Below, one piece after another: positions 10,518 to 19,704 of a stretch of 64,000 nucleotides of DNA (its first letter is position 1; each line of letters starts with the position of its first letter). This stretch comes from CAVXJN01 sp963762165. Its GTDB lineage: Bacteria > Pseudomonadota > Gammaproteobacteria > JASBUN01. The stretch covers positions 248,001-312,000 of the forward strand of contig CAVXJN010000001.1 of the NCBI GenBank assembly GCA_963762165.1. The letters run 5' to 3'. Both the position numbers and the translations under genes were made by a program. The notes under the pieces were generated by a model. It was given only the letters and a program-made list of their open reading frames with translations, was not told the origin of the DNA and ran no database searches.

Positions 10518-10526
10518 ATGATATCA
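10518..10526 (-). promoter_or_regulatory. Candidate extended -10 promoter of gyrA
   Basis: On the minus strand the bases read TGATATCAT, i.e. an extended -10 (TG, one base, TATCAT, five of six matching TATAAT). It lies about 97 bases upstream of the gyrA ATG. The -35 position is poor (TGAAGT at 17-base spacing), which is common for extended -10 promoters. Identification is by pattern only. Confidence 0.4.
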
Positions 10527-10648
10527 CAGACGTGTACCCTACTTCACGGCCCGCAACGCGCGCGAGAACGGCTCTCCGGGCGTCTGGCGCCAATTCGTAT
10601 TCGGAAATGGGAGAATTTCGCGGTTGGACAGCGTCGCTTCGGGCGCGA

Positions 10649-11722
10649 TCAGGCCTGGCCGGCCATCAATGCCGCCATTTTCGCCGCATCGGGCTTTTCC
10701 ACCACCCCGCGCTCGGTGACGATGGCATCGATCAGTTGCGCCGGCGTCACGTCGAACACCGGGTTCCAGGCCTCGGCCCCGGCTGCCGCAATCGATACGC
10801 CGCCGCAAACCAGAACTTCCGCAGCGGCGCGGGTTTCGATGGGGATGTCGTCGCCGCAGGCCAATTCCATATCGATGGTCGAACTGGGCGCCACCACCAT
10901 GAACTTGATGCCGTGATGCCGGGCGGCGACCGCTGCACCGTAGGTCCCGATCTTATTGGCAACATCGCCGTTGGCGGCGATACGGTCGGCGCCCACCACG
11001 ACCCAGGCGACCTTACCGCTGCGCATCAGCGACGCCGCGGCACCGTCCACCAGCAGGCTCACCGGGATGTGCTCCTGAACCAGTTCCCAGGCAGTGAGCC
11101 GCGCACCCTGCAGCCAGGGCCGGGTTTCGTCGGCGAATACCCGTTCGACTTTGCCTTGCGCGAACGCGCAGCGGATGACGCCCAACGCGGTCCCGTAACC
11201 GCCGGTCGCCAGGGAGCCGGTGTTGCAGTGGGTCAATACGCCGCACCGGGTCTCGATCAGCGCGGCACCGAGTTCGCCCATGCGCCGATTGGCGTCGATG
11301 TCTTCGGCGTGAATGGCTTGCGCCTCGGCCGTCAGCGCTGCCACTGGATCTGCCCCGTCCAGGGTATCGATCCGCGCCTGCATGCGCGCCAGGGCCCAGA
11401 ACAGATTCACCGCCGTCGGTCGCGATTGCGCCAACCTCGCCAGATCTGCCGCCATGGCCGCGCGCCAAGCCTCTCCGGTCAGTGCCCGATGCTGCCGTGC
11501 CGCCAATGCGATACCGTACGCGGCAGTGATGCCGATGGCCGGTGCGCCGCGCACCACCATGTCGCGGATGGCCGCGGCAGTCTCACGGGCATCGTGGAGA
11601 TCCAGGTAAACCGTTTCCGCCGGCAAACGGCGTTGATCGAGCAGGCGCAGAAAATCGCCGTGCCATTGAATGGCCCGCACGGCGTTGGCGGTTGGTTCGG
11701 GGTTGGACTGGGTCGACGGCAT
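10649..11722 (-). CDS. mtnA: S-methyl-5-thioribose-1-phosphate isomerase
   Basis: Isomerises methylthioribose 1-phosphate to methylthioribulose 1-phosphate in methionine salvage. From ATG 11722 it has 357 residues; a longer reading from 11815 would add a low-complexity alanine-rich leader and run into the divergent promoter. Family signatures are MVVRGAPAIGITAAYG, the catalytic cysteine in LTHCNTGSLATGGYGTALGV, and VVGADRIAANGDVANKIGT with the catalytic aspartate. It is divergent from mtaD, whose product precedes it in the deaminase version of the pathway, so 11723-11826 probably controls both. Confidence 0.96.
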   Translation of the reverse strand: MPSTQSNPEPTANAVRAIQWHGDFLRLLDQRRLPAETVYLDLHDARETAAAIRDMVVRGAPAIGITAAYGIALAARQHRALTGEAWRAAMAADLARLAQSRPTAVNLFWALARMQARIDTLDGADPVAALTAEAQAIHAEDIDANRRMGELGAALIETRCGVLTHCNTGSLATGGYGTALGVIRCAFAQGKVERVFADETRPWLQGARLTAWELVQEHIPVSLLVDGAAASLMRSGKVAWVVVGADRIAANGDVANKIGTYGAAVAARHHGIKFMVVAPSSTIDMELACGDDIPIETRAAAEVLVCGGVSIAAAGAEAWNPVFDVTPAQLIDAIVTERGVVEKPDAAKMAALMAGQA

Positions 11723-11791
11723 CGCGCCATTGTACTGCACCGCGGCGGCGGCTGTCGCCGCTGTTGCAGTGTACATAGCACCACTTTTCCC

Positions 11792-11797
11792 TATAAT
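11792..11797 (+). promoter_or_regulatory. Candidate -10 element for mtaD
   Basis: A perfect TATAAT lies 30 bases upstream of the mtaD ATG in the 104-base gap between divergent mtnA and mtaD. No good -35 hexamer is seen at 16-18 bases; TTGCAG at 11764 is 22 bases away. Activator-dependent or weak promoter is possible. Confidence 0.35.
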
Positions 11798-11826
11798 TCC
11801 GGACACTTTTTCCAACCGCTCTCACT

Positions 11827-13143
11827 ATGCAAACCATCGATACGCTGATCCATGCCCGCTGGGTGATCCCGGTAGAGCCCGACCTCGTCGTGCACGAGCA
11901 TCACGCCCTGGCGATCCATGACGGTCGCATCCTGGCCATCTTGCCCAGTGCCGAGGCAGAGCAGCGCTACGCAGCCGAGGTGGTCCACCGCCTCGATGGC
12001 CACGCCCTGATTCCAGGGCTGATCAATACCCACACCCATGCGGCGATGACCCTGTTGCGGGGACTGGCCGATGATTTGCCGTTGATGGAATGGCTGCACC
12101 ATCACATTTGGCCTGCCGAACAGCGCTGGGTGGGCGAAGAATTCGTTCACGACGGCACCCAACTGGCGGTCGCGGAAATGCTGCGCGGCGGCACCACCTG
12201 CTTCAACGACATGTACTTTTTCCCGGACGTAACGGCGAGAGTCTGTGCCGATGCCGGCATGCGCGCCAGCGTCGGCCTGATCGTGCTCGATTTTCCCAGC
12301 GCCTGGGCCGGCGATGCCGACGAGTACCTGCGCAAAGGTATCGCGCTGCATGACGATTATCGCGGCGATGCGCTGATCCGCACAGCCTTCGCGCCGCACG
12401 CGCCGTACACGGTGTCCGACGCACCGCTGCTGCAGATTCAGACCTATGTCAATGAACTGGAGATTCCGGTGCACATGCATGTGCACGAGACCGCGGATGA
12501 AGTCCGCCAGTCCGTCGAAGCCACCGGCGAACGGCCGCTCGCCCGCCTGGAGCGCCTGGGCTTGCTGTCGCCCTACCTGGTCGCCGTGCACATGACGCAA
12601 CTGGACGATACGGAAATCACGCTGGTTGCCGAACGCGGTGTCCATGTAGTGCATTGCCCGGAATCGAATCTGAAACTGGCGAGCGGCTTCTGCCCGGTGC
12701 ATCGCTTGCATCAGGCAGGCGTCGGCCTCGCCATCGGCACCGACGGCGCGGCCAGCAACAACGACCTGAACATGTTCAGCGAATTGCGTACCGCGGCGCT
12801 GCTGGCGAAAGCGGTAGCGGGCGACGCTGCCGCCCTGCCCGCCCATCAGGCGCTGCGCATGGCGACTCTCAACGGCGCCCGCGCCCTGGGCATGGAAGAG
12901 CTGACCGGCAGCCTGCAACCGGGGAAGGCGGCCGACGTCGTCGCGGTGAATCTCGACGGCATCGAGACCCAGCCGGTATACCATCCGTTGTCGCAACTGG
13001 TGTACGCCACGGGGCGTGACAAGGTGACCGACGTCTGGGTGAACGGCCGCCATTTACTCAATAACCGCCGCCTGACCAATCTGGACGAAAGCGCGGTACT
13101 GGCCCGAGCCCGGTACTGGCGCGAGCGCATTGCCGAAGTCTGA
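11827..13143 (+). CDS. mtaD: 5-methylthioadenosine (and possibly S-adenosylhomocysteine) deaminase
   Basis: Metal-dependent amidohydrolase of the TRZ/ATZ group that deaminates methylthioadenosine to methylthioinosine. The protein is 438 residues and intact. Metal ligands are visible in LINTHTHAAMTLLRG (HxH), HMHVHETADEV, and the late aspartate in IGTDGAASNNDLNMF. Being divergent from mtnA, with ubiG and mupP downstream, is exactly the P. aeruginosa arrangement in which the homologue deaminates methylthioadenosine. Specificity for this substrate rather than adenosylhomocysteine or another purine rests on that context. Confidence 0.9.
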   Translation: MQTIDTLIHARWVIPVEPDLVVHEHHALAIHDGRILAILPSAEAEQRYAAEVVHRLDGHALIPGLINTHTHAAMTLLRGLADDLPLMEWLHHHIWPAEQRWVGEEFVHDGTQLAVAEMLRGGTTCFNDMYFFPDVTARVCADAGMRASVGLIVLDFPSAWAGDADEYLRKGIALHDDYRGDALIRTAFAPHAPYTVSDAPLLQIQTYVNELEIPVHMHVHETADEVRQSVEATGERPLARLERLGLLSPYLVAVHMTQLDDTEITLVAERGVHVVHCPESNLKLASGFCPVHRLHQAGVGLAIGTDGAASNNDLNMFSELRTAALLAKAVAGDAAALPAHQALRMATLNGARALGMEELTGSLQPGKAADVVAVNLDGIETQPVYHPLSQLVYATGRDKVTDVWVNGRHLLNNRRLTNLDESAVLARARYWRERIAEV

Positions 13144-13211
13144 AAGTGTTCGGCGGGCTGGCCTCGGCCATAGGCAACTCATCGACGCGTTGCCATACTT
13201 CCGGTGTGTAT

Positions 13212-13230
13212 TTGCCGCGGCCCGCGGCAA
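13212..13230 (+). terminator. Short GC hairpin after mtaD
   Basis: Inverted repeat TTGCCGCGG / CCGCGGCAA around a single central base, 68 bases past the mtaD stop. There is no convincing T-tract, so it may be a weak terminator or an mRNA-end structure before the next small gene. Confidence 0.35.
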
Positions 13231-13257
13231 CGTTTACCGCCACCGGGAGCACGTTAA

Positions 13258-13509
13258 ATGAATGAATATCTGACTTTCCGCAAGATGATCACACCCGCCA
13301 TTATCCAGGTTCTGTTCTGGCTCGGACTCATCACCGTCGTCATCAGCGCCATCGCCGCCATGTTCAATCCGCAGGGCGGCTTCTGGGCAGGACTGATGAT
13401 TCTGGTATTCGGCAGCATCGGTTGGCGGGTCTATTGCGAGCTGATCATCGTGTTCTTCCAGATGAACAGCGCGCTGGGCGAAATTCGCGATCGCAACGTC
13501 AGTCCCTGA
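13258..13509 (+). CDS. Small DUF4282-like membrane protein
   Basis: 83 residues beginning MNEYLTFRKMITP. Two hydrophobic helices occupy about residues 12-36 (VLFWLGLITVVISAIAAMF) and 43-66 (GLMILVFGSIGWRVYCELII), followed by a short polar tail. The length, the two-helix layout and the WRVYCE-type segment at the end of helix 2 match DUF4282 proteins, which are of unknown function. It sits between mtaD and ubiG and is closed by a strong hairpin, so it may have its own transcript. ATG 13258 closely follows the GGGAGC ribosome-site-like sequence. Confidence 0.75.
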   Translation: MNEYLTFRKMITPAIIQVLFWLGLITVVISAIAAMFNPQGGFWAGLMILVFGSIGWRVYCELIIVFFQMNSALGEIRDRNVSP

Positions 13510-13515
13510 GCAGCG

Positions 13516-13541
13516 GGTCCGCCTCCTTCGGGAGGCGGACC
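13516..13541 (+). terminator. Rho-independent terminator with UUCG tetraloop
   Basis: An 11-base stem GGTCCGCCTCC / GGAGGCGGACC closes over the exceptionally stable loop TTCG, starting seven bases after the DUF4282-like stop. The following bases (TATCC) are only weakly T-rich. It separates the small membrane protein gene from ubiG. Confidence 0.6.
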
Positions 13542-13577
13542 TATCCAGCCCTTCGGATTCCCGTTATCCTTAGTGCT

Positions 13578-14297
13578 ATGTCCGTACATTCCACCCAGAA
13601 CGTCGATGAGCACGAAGTCAGCAAGTTTGAACGCTTGGCTGCACGCTGGTGGGACCCCAATAGCGAATTCAAGCCTCTGCACGACATCAACCCGCTGCGG
13701 CTCGATTACATCGACAGCCGCACCGGCCTCGCCGGCAAAAAAGTGTTGGACGTCGGCTGCGGCGGCGGCATTCTGGCCGAAAGCATGGCCCAGCGGGGCG
13801 CGGACGTCACCGGTATCGACATGGGTGAAGCGCCGCTAGCGGTCGCCCGACTGCACCAACTGGAATCGGGCGTCGATGTGGATTATCGATGCACTACCGC
13901 CGAAGCACTGGCCGAGCAGATGCCTCACGCATTCGACGTGGTCACCTGTATGGAAATGCTTGAACATGTGCCGTCGCCGGCTTCGGTCATCGCCGCCTGC
14001 GCACACCTGGTCAAACCCGGCGGCCACGTATTTTTTTCCACCATCAACCGCAATCCGAAATCCTATCTGTTTGCGATCGTCGGCGCCGAATACCTGTTGC
14101 GAATGCTGCCCAAAGGCACCCATGATTACGCCAAATTCATTCGTCCGTCGGAACTGGACGGGTGGGCACGGGCGGCGCAGCTCGAGCTGCTCCAGGTCAC
14201 GGGCATGACCTACAACCCGATCAGCCGCAGCTACCGCCTCGGCGACGACATCGACGTCAACTATCTCGCCTATTACGCCGCTCCCGCGCGCGACTGA
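13578..14297 (+). CDS. ubiG: Ubiquinone biosynthesis O-methyltransferase
   Basis: SAM-dependent methyltransferase performing both O-methylations of ubiquinone synthesis. 239 residues from ATG 13578; an upstream extension in the same frame covers the terminator and was rejected. The N-terminus has EVSKFERLAARWWDP, with the FxxLAxxWWD pattern found in UbiG. The SAM-binding motif I is VLDVGCGGGILAESMA. Further on, EMLEHVPSPASVI, FFSTINRNPKSYLFAIVGAE and the C-terminal VNYLAYY are typical. It precedes mupP by 21 bases. Confidence 0.96.
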   Translation: MSVHSTQNVDEHEVSKFERLAARWWDPNSEFKPLHDINPLRLDYIDSRTGLAGKKVLDVGCGGGILAESMAQRGADVTGIDMGEAPLAVARLHQLESGVDVDYRCTTAEALAEQMPHAFDVVTCMEMLEHVPSPASVIAACAHLVKPGGHVFFSTINRNPKSYLFAIVGAEYLLRMLPKGTHDYAKFIRPSELDGWARAAQLELLQVTGMTYNPISRSYRLGDDIDVNYLAYYAAPARD

Positions 14298-14318
14298 AGC
14301 ACCGGCCCGCACCCGGCC

Positions 14319-14994
14319 ATGACGCCTGACCACCGTTCTGTTCGACCTCGACGGCACACTGCTCGACACGGCGCCCGACCTTGCGTTCGCATTGAATCAG
14401 GTGCGCCGCGAACAGGGCTTGGAAGCGCTGCCGTTTGAAAACATCCGCCCGGCCGTGTCCCACGGCAGCGTCGGGCTGTTGCAGGTCGGCTTCGGAATCA
14501 CGTCCAACGATTCCGGGTTCGAAGCATTGCGCCGGCGCCTGCTCGATATCTATCAGACACACCTGGCGGACGAGACGCGTTTGTTCGACGGCATGCAATC
14601 GGTGCTCGAAACCCTGGAAGCGCGCGGCATGCGCTGGGGCGTGGTCACCAACAAGCCCGGCTGGCTGACCGATCCGTTGCTGGCGCGACTCGGTCTGGCG
14701 CAGAGAGCCGCCTGTGTGGTCAGCGGCGACACCACCGCCAAGCGCAAGCCGGATCCGGAGCCGCTGCTGCACGCGTGCGAACTCGCCGCCTGCGAAGCCC
14801 GAGGCTGCGTTTACGTCGGCGATGCCCAACGGGACATCGAGGCAGGACGCAATGCCGGCATGAAAACACTGGTGGCGCTGTTCGGTTATATCGGCGCCGA
14901 CGAACGCCCCGAGCAATGGCAGGCCGACGCCTTGCTGCACGAGCCCGCCGACCTGTTGCAGTGGCTGGGCGGCAATAGCGACCCGGGCGCATGA
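14319..14994 (+). CDS. mupP: HAD-family phosphatase, MupP-like (N-acetylmuramate 6-phosphate phosphatase), one frame break
   Basis: Haloacid-dehalogenase phosphatase. The catalytic motif FDLDGTLLDTAPDL starts at residue 8. GVVTNKP gives the motif II threonine, KRKPDPEPLL the motif III lysine, and VGDAQRDIEAGRNAG motif IV. The frame containing motif I has no ATG; removing one extra base near 14328 joins ATG 14319 to it (MTPTTVLFDLDG). Otherwise translation would need CTG. About 224 residues. The neighbours ubiG and (further on) yciK are those of P. aeruginosa MupP, which recycles peptidoglycan amino sugars. Phosphoglycolate phosphatase (Gph) is the close alternative. Confidence 0.8.
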
Positions 14995-15343
14995 AGCATG
15001 ACGCCGAAGCGCGATGCTGATGGGGCGGCCCGTCGCGGGCAGATAGCCGTCCTATGCCCTTAGCTCAGGTGTGACCGCATCCATACCGTCTTGTCGCTCG
15101 TGACTCAGTAACCCGAATCCGTTGTGGAATGAGTCAAGTCATAGAGCGCGCTGTGCGCACCGCAAGCGCTAGACCACGCCGCGAAGACTGGACCGCCACC
15201 CCATAACGCTCGCCTCGCAAGCTGGAAGACCAGCTGAATGGGCAAGCGCGCAGCACGAGCACCTCCGACCTTTGAGCCATGGTAGGATATCGGATCGGCA
15301 CCCTGCTCAGAGAAACGCCATCGACCCTATATTCACAACCACG
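14995..15343 (+). other. Gene-free stretch between mupP and rmuC
   Basis: No convincing reading frame, tRNA or promoter was seen. It contains one copy of a diverged short repeat (15131-15165) that recurs after yciK. A string resembling the start of a tRNA (TTAGCTCAG at about 15060) has no matching acceptor or T-arm. Confidence 0.5.
15131..15165 (+). repeat. Diverged short repeat, copy A
   Basis: The bases AAGTCATAGAGCGCGCT and the following GTGCGCACCGC resemble 20528-20562 (AAGTGATAGGGCGCGCT then AGGCGCGCCGC), with about 28 of 35 positions alike by eye. Copies flank the rmuC-hpnCDE-yciK block, one before it and one after. They may be remnants of a REP-like or intergenic palindromic family. 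Confidence 0.35.
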
Positions 15344-16591
15344 ATGCTGCTTGTACTCGGCGTCGGAGCGCTACTGGCCGGCGCCGTCGGTTATCTGCTG
15401 GCCCATTTGCGCGCCCAAAAGCAGATTTCGGCTCTCCGCGAAGAGCGCTCCAGCCTGCAGGCACGGATCGAGGCCGAGCAACGGGCCGCTGCCGAACGGC
15501 TGGCAGCGGTAGAACAAGCGCGAGAGCAACTGTCCGCCAGTTTCGGCGCCCTTTCGAATCAAGCGCTCAAACACAATACCGAGGAATTCCTCAAACTCGC
15601 GCAGGAAAACCTGAAGCAATTTCATATTCAGGCCAAAGGCGAACTGAGTCAGAAGGAAAAGTCCATCGAGCAACTGGTCAAACCGATCCGGGAAGCGCTC
15701 GAGAAGACCGAACGCCAGATTCGCGACATCGAAAAGGAACGCAAGCAGTCCTACGGCGAGCTGCACCGCCACCTCGAAACCATGGCGCGGGCGCAGGAAA
15801 ACCTGCAGGGTGAAACCCGCAATCTGGTGCAAGCGCTGCGCCGGCCGGAAGTGCGTGGCCAGTGGGGCGAATTGACGCTGAAACGCGTGGTCGAGCTCGC
15901 CGGCATGGTAGAACACTGCGACTTCTACGAACAGGAGCACGTCGCGGCGGAAGGCGGCGCGATGCGCCCGGATATGATCGTGCGCATGCCCGAAGGCCGG
16001 GAAATCGTAGTCGATGTCAAAACACCACTGGATGCCTATTTGAGCGCCGTGGAGGCCGCGGACGACGTCACCCGCAATCGCGAGCTGGATCGTCATGCGC
16101 GAAAACTGCGCGAGCGGGTGTCCGAACTGTCAAAAAAGGCTTACTGGAGCCAGTTTCACAAAGCGCCGGATTTCGTGGTGCTGTTCATTCCGGGGGAACA
16201 ATTCCTGTCGGCGGCGCTGGAGCGTGACCGCGGACTGCTGGAGGAAGCGCTGAGGCAAAAGATCATATTGGCGACACCGACCAGCTTCGTCGCGCTGCTG
16301 CGCGCCGTTGCCTTCGGTTGGCGGCAACAGGCCCTGGCGGAGAACGCCGATCACATACGACAGCTCGGCGAGGATCTGTATCAACGCCTCGCTACCTTCA
16401 CCGAGCACCTGGGCCGGGTCGGGCGCAGCCTCGGCAGCAGCGTCGAACATTACAACAAAGCGGTCGGCTCGCTCGAACGCCAGGTGCTGCCGAGTGCCCG
16501 GAAGATGGGCGAATTGGGCATCCGGGCCCGTAAATCCCTGGAGGATCTCGAGCCTCTGGACAAAACCATCCGCAAGCTGGAAGCGGAATGA
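15344..16591 (+). CDS. rmuC: DNA recombination protein RmuC
   Basis: RmuC family, limits DNA inversions and is thought to be a nuclease of the PD-(D/E)XK fold. 415 residues from ATG 15344 (MLLVLGVGALLAGAVGYLL, a single N-terminal membrane helix). Residues about 30-165 are a long charged coiled coil, and the C-terminal domain contains LRRPEVRGQWGELTLKRVVE, the putative nuclease-core segment IVVDVKTPLDAYL and VVLFIPGEQFLSAAL. A longer reading from TTG 15272 adds unrelated residues. The stop overlaps hpnC by four bases (ATGA), so it is translationally tied to the squalene genes, an uncommon partnership. Confidence 0.93.
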   Translation: MLLVLGVGALLAGAVGYLLAHLRAQKQISALREERSSLQARIEAEQRAAAERLAAVEQAREQLSASFGALSNQALKHNTEEFLKLAQENLKQFHIQAKGELSQKEKSIEQLVKPIREALEKTERQIRDIEKERKQSYGELHRHLETMARAQENLQGETRNLVQALRRPEVRGQWGELTLKRVVELAGMVEHCDFYEQEHVAAEGGAMRPDMIVRMPEGREIVVDVKTPLDAYLSAVEAADDVTRNRELDRHARKLRERVSELSKKAYWSQFHKAPDFVVLFIPGEQFLSAALERDRGLLEEALRQKIILATPTSFVALLRAVAFGWRQQALAENADHIRQLGEDLYQRLATFTEHLGRVGRSLGSSVEHYNKAVGSLERQVLPSARKMGELGIRARKSLEDLEPLDKTIRKLEAE

Positions 16592-17439
16592 ACAGCGTCA
16601 CCCAGGATCGTGCCGAGCGCCAGGCGCGCCGGCTGGCCCGGCGCCACTATGAAAACTTTCCAGTCGCCTCGCTGCTTCTGCCGCGTGCCTATCGTGCGCC
16701 GGTGGCGCTGATCTACGCCTTCGCCCGCCGCGCCGACGACATCGCCGACGAAGGCGACATGTCCTCAGCGCAGCGCCTGCAAGCCTTGGAAGAAATGCGC
16801 AACCAGCTGGATCTCGCCCGCGCCGGGGGCGCCACTCGCGACTCCAACATTGCCGCGCTGGCACATGCAATGGGCGAATTCGGACTACCCTGGGAGTGTT
16901 TGTACGACTTGCTGGCCGCGTTCGCACAGGATGTCACCGTCTCGAGGTATCGCGACTTCGAATCACTGCGTGCCTACTGCACGCTTTCGGCCAATCCGGT
17001 CGGGCGGTTGCTGCTGCATTTGTACGATGCGGCGACTGCGCACAACGTTGCATGCAGCGATTCGATATGCACCAGCTTGCAGTTGATCAACTTTCTGCAG
17101 GACGTGGATGACGACTATCGCTTGCGCGGTCGCATCTACGTTCCAGAGGACGACATGACCCGCTTCGGCGTCGACGAATCGGATTTCCGGCAACGGCGCA
17201 ACGATCGGCGCGTACACGAGTTATTCCACTTTCAGCTGCAGCGCGCCGCAGAACTGCTCCACATCGGTTCGCCTTTGGCGCGCGCTCTGCCCGGGCGTTA
17301 CGGCCGCGAACTGCGCGCCGTGATTGCGGGCGGTCGGAGAATGTTGAAAAAGCTTCAGCGCCGCAGCGATCCGTTTCAGCGACCGCGCATGCACGCGGGC
17401 GATTGGATTGCCGTCGCCTGGTCTGCCGTACGGCCTTAG
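16588..17439 (+). CDS. hpnC: Hydroxysqualene synthase HpnC
   Basis: Squalene/phytoene-synthase-like enzyme; in the bacterial three-enzyme route HpnC turns presqualene diphosphate into hydroxysqualene. 283 residues. It begins with an HYENFPVASLLLPRAYR segment typical of HpnC. The first aspartate-rich motif is ARRADDIADEG, the second is LQDVDDDYRLRGRIYVP. ATG 16588 overlaps the rmuC stop, and hpnD begins 20 bases after its end. This places it as first of hpnC-hpnD-hpnE. Confidence 0.94.
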   Translation: MNSVTQDRAERQARRLARRHYENFPVASLLLPRAYRAPVALIYAFARRADDIADEGDMSSAQRLQALEEMRNQLDLARAGGATRDSNIAALAHAMGEFGLPWECLYDLLAAFAQDVTVSRYRDFESLRAYCTLSANPVGRLLLHLYDAATAHNVACSDSICTSLQLINFLQDVDDDYRLRGRIYVPEDDMTRFGVDESDFRQRRNDRRVHELFHFQLQRAAELLHIGSPLARALPGRYGRELRAVIAGGRRMLKKLQRRSDPFQRPRMHAGDWIAVAWSAVRP

Positions 17440-17459
17440 CCGTTTTCCGCGAGTACCAG

Positions 17460-18356
17460 ATGAGTTCGCCAGCACCCCAGAATCCGCACGATTATTGCCA
17501 GCAACGGGCGGCCGCCAGCGGGTCGAGCTTCTACTACAGTTTTTTGTTTCTTCCGCAGAAGCAACGCGAGGCCATCACGGCGCTGTACGCGTTTTGCCGG
17601 GAGGTCGACGATGCCGTCGACGAATGCAGCGAACCGGCGGTTGCGAGGCAGAAATTGGCTTGGTGGCGCCAGGAAATCGAGCTGCTGTCGGGCGGCTCTC
17701 CCCAGCATCCCGTGACGCGTGCGCTGCAGCAGGTATCCGCCAGCTTCGAGCTACCCAGCGAGTACCTGCATGAAATCATCGACGGCATGGAGATGGACCT
17801 GGATCAAAACCGCTACGAATCGTTCAAGGACCTCAACCTGTACTGCCACCGGGTTGCGGGCGTGGTCGGGTCGCTAGCCGCAGAAATCTTCGGCTACGAC
17901 GACCGCCAGACTCTGCGTTTCGGTCACGCGCTGGGAATCGCATTCCAACTGACCAATATTCTGCGCGACGTGCGTGAAGACGCAGTGCGGGGACGCATCT
18001 ATATTCCCATGGACGAAATGCAACGCTTCGATGTCACTGCCGCCGATCTGTTACAACCGCAAACCAACGAGCGGCTTCGCGCCCTGCTGGCCGCGCAATG
18101 GGAACGCGCCCGCGATGCGTACGATCAAGCGTTCGCGCTGCTGCCGGAGGTCGATCGCTTTCGCCAACGATCGAGCCTGATTATGGCGAACATCTACCGC
18201 ACTCTCCTTGATGAAATCCGTCGCGACCAATTCGCCTTGCTCGAACACCGCATCGAACTCACCCCCGTGCGTAAACTATGGCTGGCATGGAAAACCGTGC
18301 GCAGCGAACGACGTTATGCACGGCGAATGCGCAGGCGGCGGCAGTCGGGCGCGTGA
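17460..18356 (+). CDS. hpnD: Presqualene diphosphate synthase HpnD
   Basis: Condenses two farnesyl diphosphates to presqualene diphosphate. 298 residues from ATG 17460. The characteristic start SGSSFYYSFLFLPQKQREAI is followed by the first metal motif CREVDDAVDEC and the second LTNILRDVREDAVRGRIYIP. It overlaps hpnE by four bases (GTGA). HpnC, HpnD and HpnE together supply squalene for squalene-hopene cyclase, which is not in this window. Confidence 0.95.
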   Translation: MSSPAPQNPHDYCQQRAAASGSSFYYSFLFLPQKQREAITALYAFCREVDDAVDECSEPAVARQKLAWWRQEIELLSGGSPQHPVTRALQQVSASFELPSEYLHEIIDGMEMDLDQNRYESFKDLNLYCHRVAGVVGSLAAEIFGYDDRQTLRFGHALGIAFQLTNILRDVREDAVRGRIYIPMDEMQRFDVTAADLLQPQTNERLRALLAAQWERARDAYDQAFALLPEVDRFRQRSSLIMANIYRTLLDEIRRDQFALLEHRIELTPVRKLWLAWKTVRSERRYARRMRRRRQSGA

Positions 18357-19704
18357 AATCGCTGCCAGCAAAGCTTGGCACCGTGGTGGTCGGCGGCGGT
18401 TGGGCGGGTCTGACTGCCGCAGTCGAATTGGTCCAGCGCGGCGTGCCGGTCACCCTGCTGGAATCGTCTCGGCAACTGGGTGGCCGGGCACGGTGTGTGC
18501 GCTTCGGCGATCTGCGGGTCGATAACGGCCAGCATCTGATGCTGGGCGCCTACCGCGGTATGCTCGCACTGATGGAACGCCTGGGCGTCGAGGAAGCGCC
18601 GATCTTTCTACGCCAGCGTTTGCATCTACGGGTCCGTTCGCGCAAGGGACTGGCGCTGGACGTGCAATTTCACGGCGGCACTCTGCTGGGCCGTTTACGC
18701 ACCCTGCTTACCGCCCGCGGCCTGCGCTGGTCCGGCCGCGTGGGCGTGGCCCGGCTATTGGCGATTGCCACCAACCCGGCACGTATTCCCGAGCCGGACA
18801 TCGACGTGCAAACCCTGTTCGAACGCACACGGCAATCGCGCCGGGCAGTGGATCTGCTGTGGACGCCGTTGTGCCTCGGCGCTTTGAACACCGCACCGGG
18901 AGAAGCCTCGGCCCAGGTATTTCTGCGGGTCCTGGCGGAGGTCTTCGCCAACCATGCCGGCGCCTCGGACTTGCTGATTCCGCGCACCGACCTCGGCACC
19001 GCCATCCCGGAACCGGCGCTTGATTTGATCGAATCCCGCGGCGGCCAGTTACGCCTGGCGCAACCCGTACAACGCCTGCACGTACGCGGCGGCCGCATCC
19101 ACGGTCTGCAGGTTTCCGACCAGGATGTGGAGGTCGAGCGGGTGGTGCTGGCCGTATCGCCGACCGCGGCGCTGCGGTTGCTGCAACCACACGCCGAAGC
19201 AGCCGGCGTGGTGCGGGCATTGCGCAATTTCGAGCATGCGCCCATCTGCACTGTGTACTTGCAATACCCCAAAGGCACGCGGTTGGAGACGGGAAATGTT
19301 GGGACTTCAGGACGGAATCGGGCAATGGGTGTTCGACCGGCGGGTGTGCGGGCAGCACGGCTTGATGGCCGTCGTGGTCAGCAGCCACGGTCTACACATG
19401 GCGCTCGGCAACGATGAATTGGAAAACCAGGTTGCAGCGCAACTGGCAGGTTTGTATCCCCACTGGGCGGCGCCGCAGCGCATGCTTACGATTCGCGAGA
19501 AGCGCGCGACGTTTCTGTGCCGGCCCGGACTCGACCACGTCCGGCCGGGCGTCCACAGCGGCATTGAATCCTGCTGGCTCGCAGGGCGACTTCACGGCCA
19601 CTGGATTACCTGCCACCCTCGAAGGCGCCATCCGCAGCGGGTTAGAATGCGCCCGCGCGATGCTCGATGCGCGGCCCCAGCACAGCAACGGACACGATCA
19701 ATGA
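18353..19704 (+). CDS. hpnE: Hydroxysqualene dehydroxylase HpnE, two frame breaks
   Basis: FAD-dependent amine-oxidase-like protein that reduces hydroxysqualene to squalene. The start is taken as GTG 18353, whose GTGA overlaps the hpnD stop. The FAD loop VVVGGGWAGLTAAVEL comes right after it, then LGGRARC and VDNGQHLMLGAYRGML. Extra bases near 19295 and 19588 must be removed to join ETGMLGLQDGIGQWVFDR and then GDFTATGLPATLEGAIRSG, the family's C-terminal FAD signature. Repaired length is about 450 residues. The last codon overlaps the yciK start (ATGA). Confidence 0.9.

Noticed and set aside
11791..13053. Minus-strand open frame of 420 codons opposite mtaD
   Set aside because: Shadow frame; the mtaD amidohydrolase motifs are all on the plus strand.
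15055..15130. tRNA-like start (TTAGCTCAG) after mupP
   Set aside because: No acceptor stem, anticodon arm or GTTCGA-type T-arm could be folded around it.
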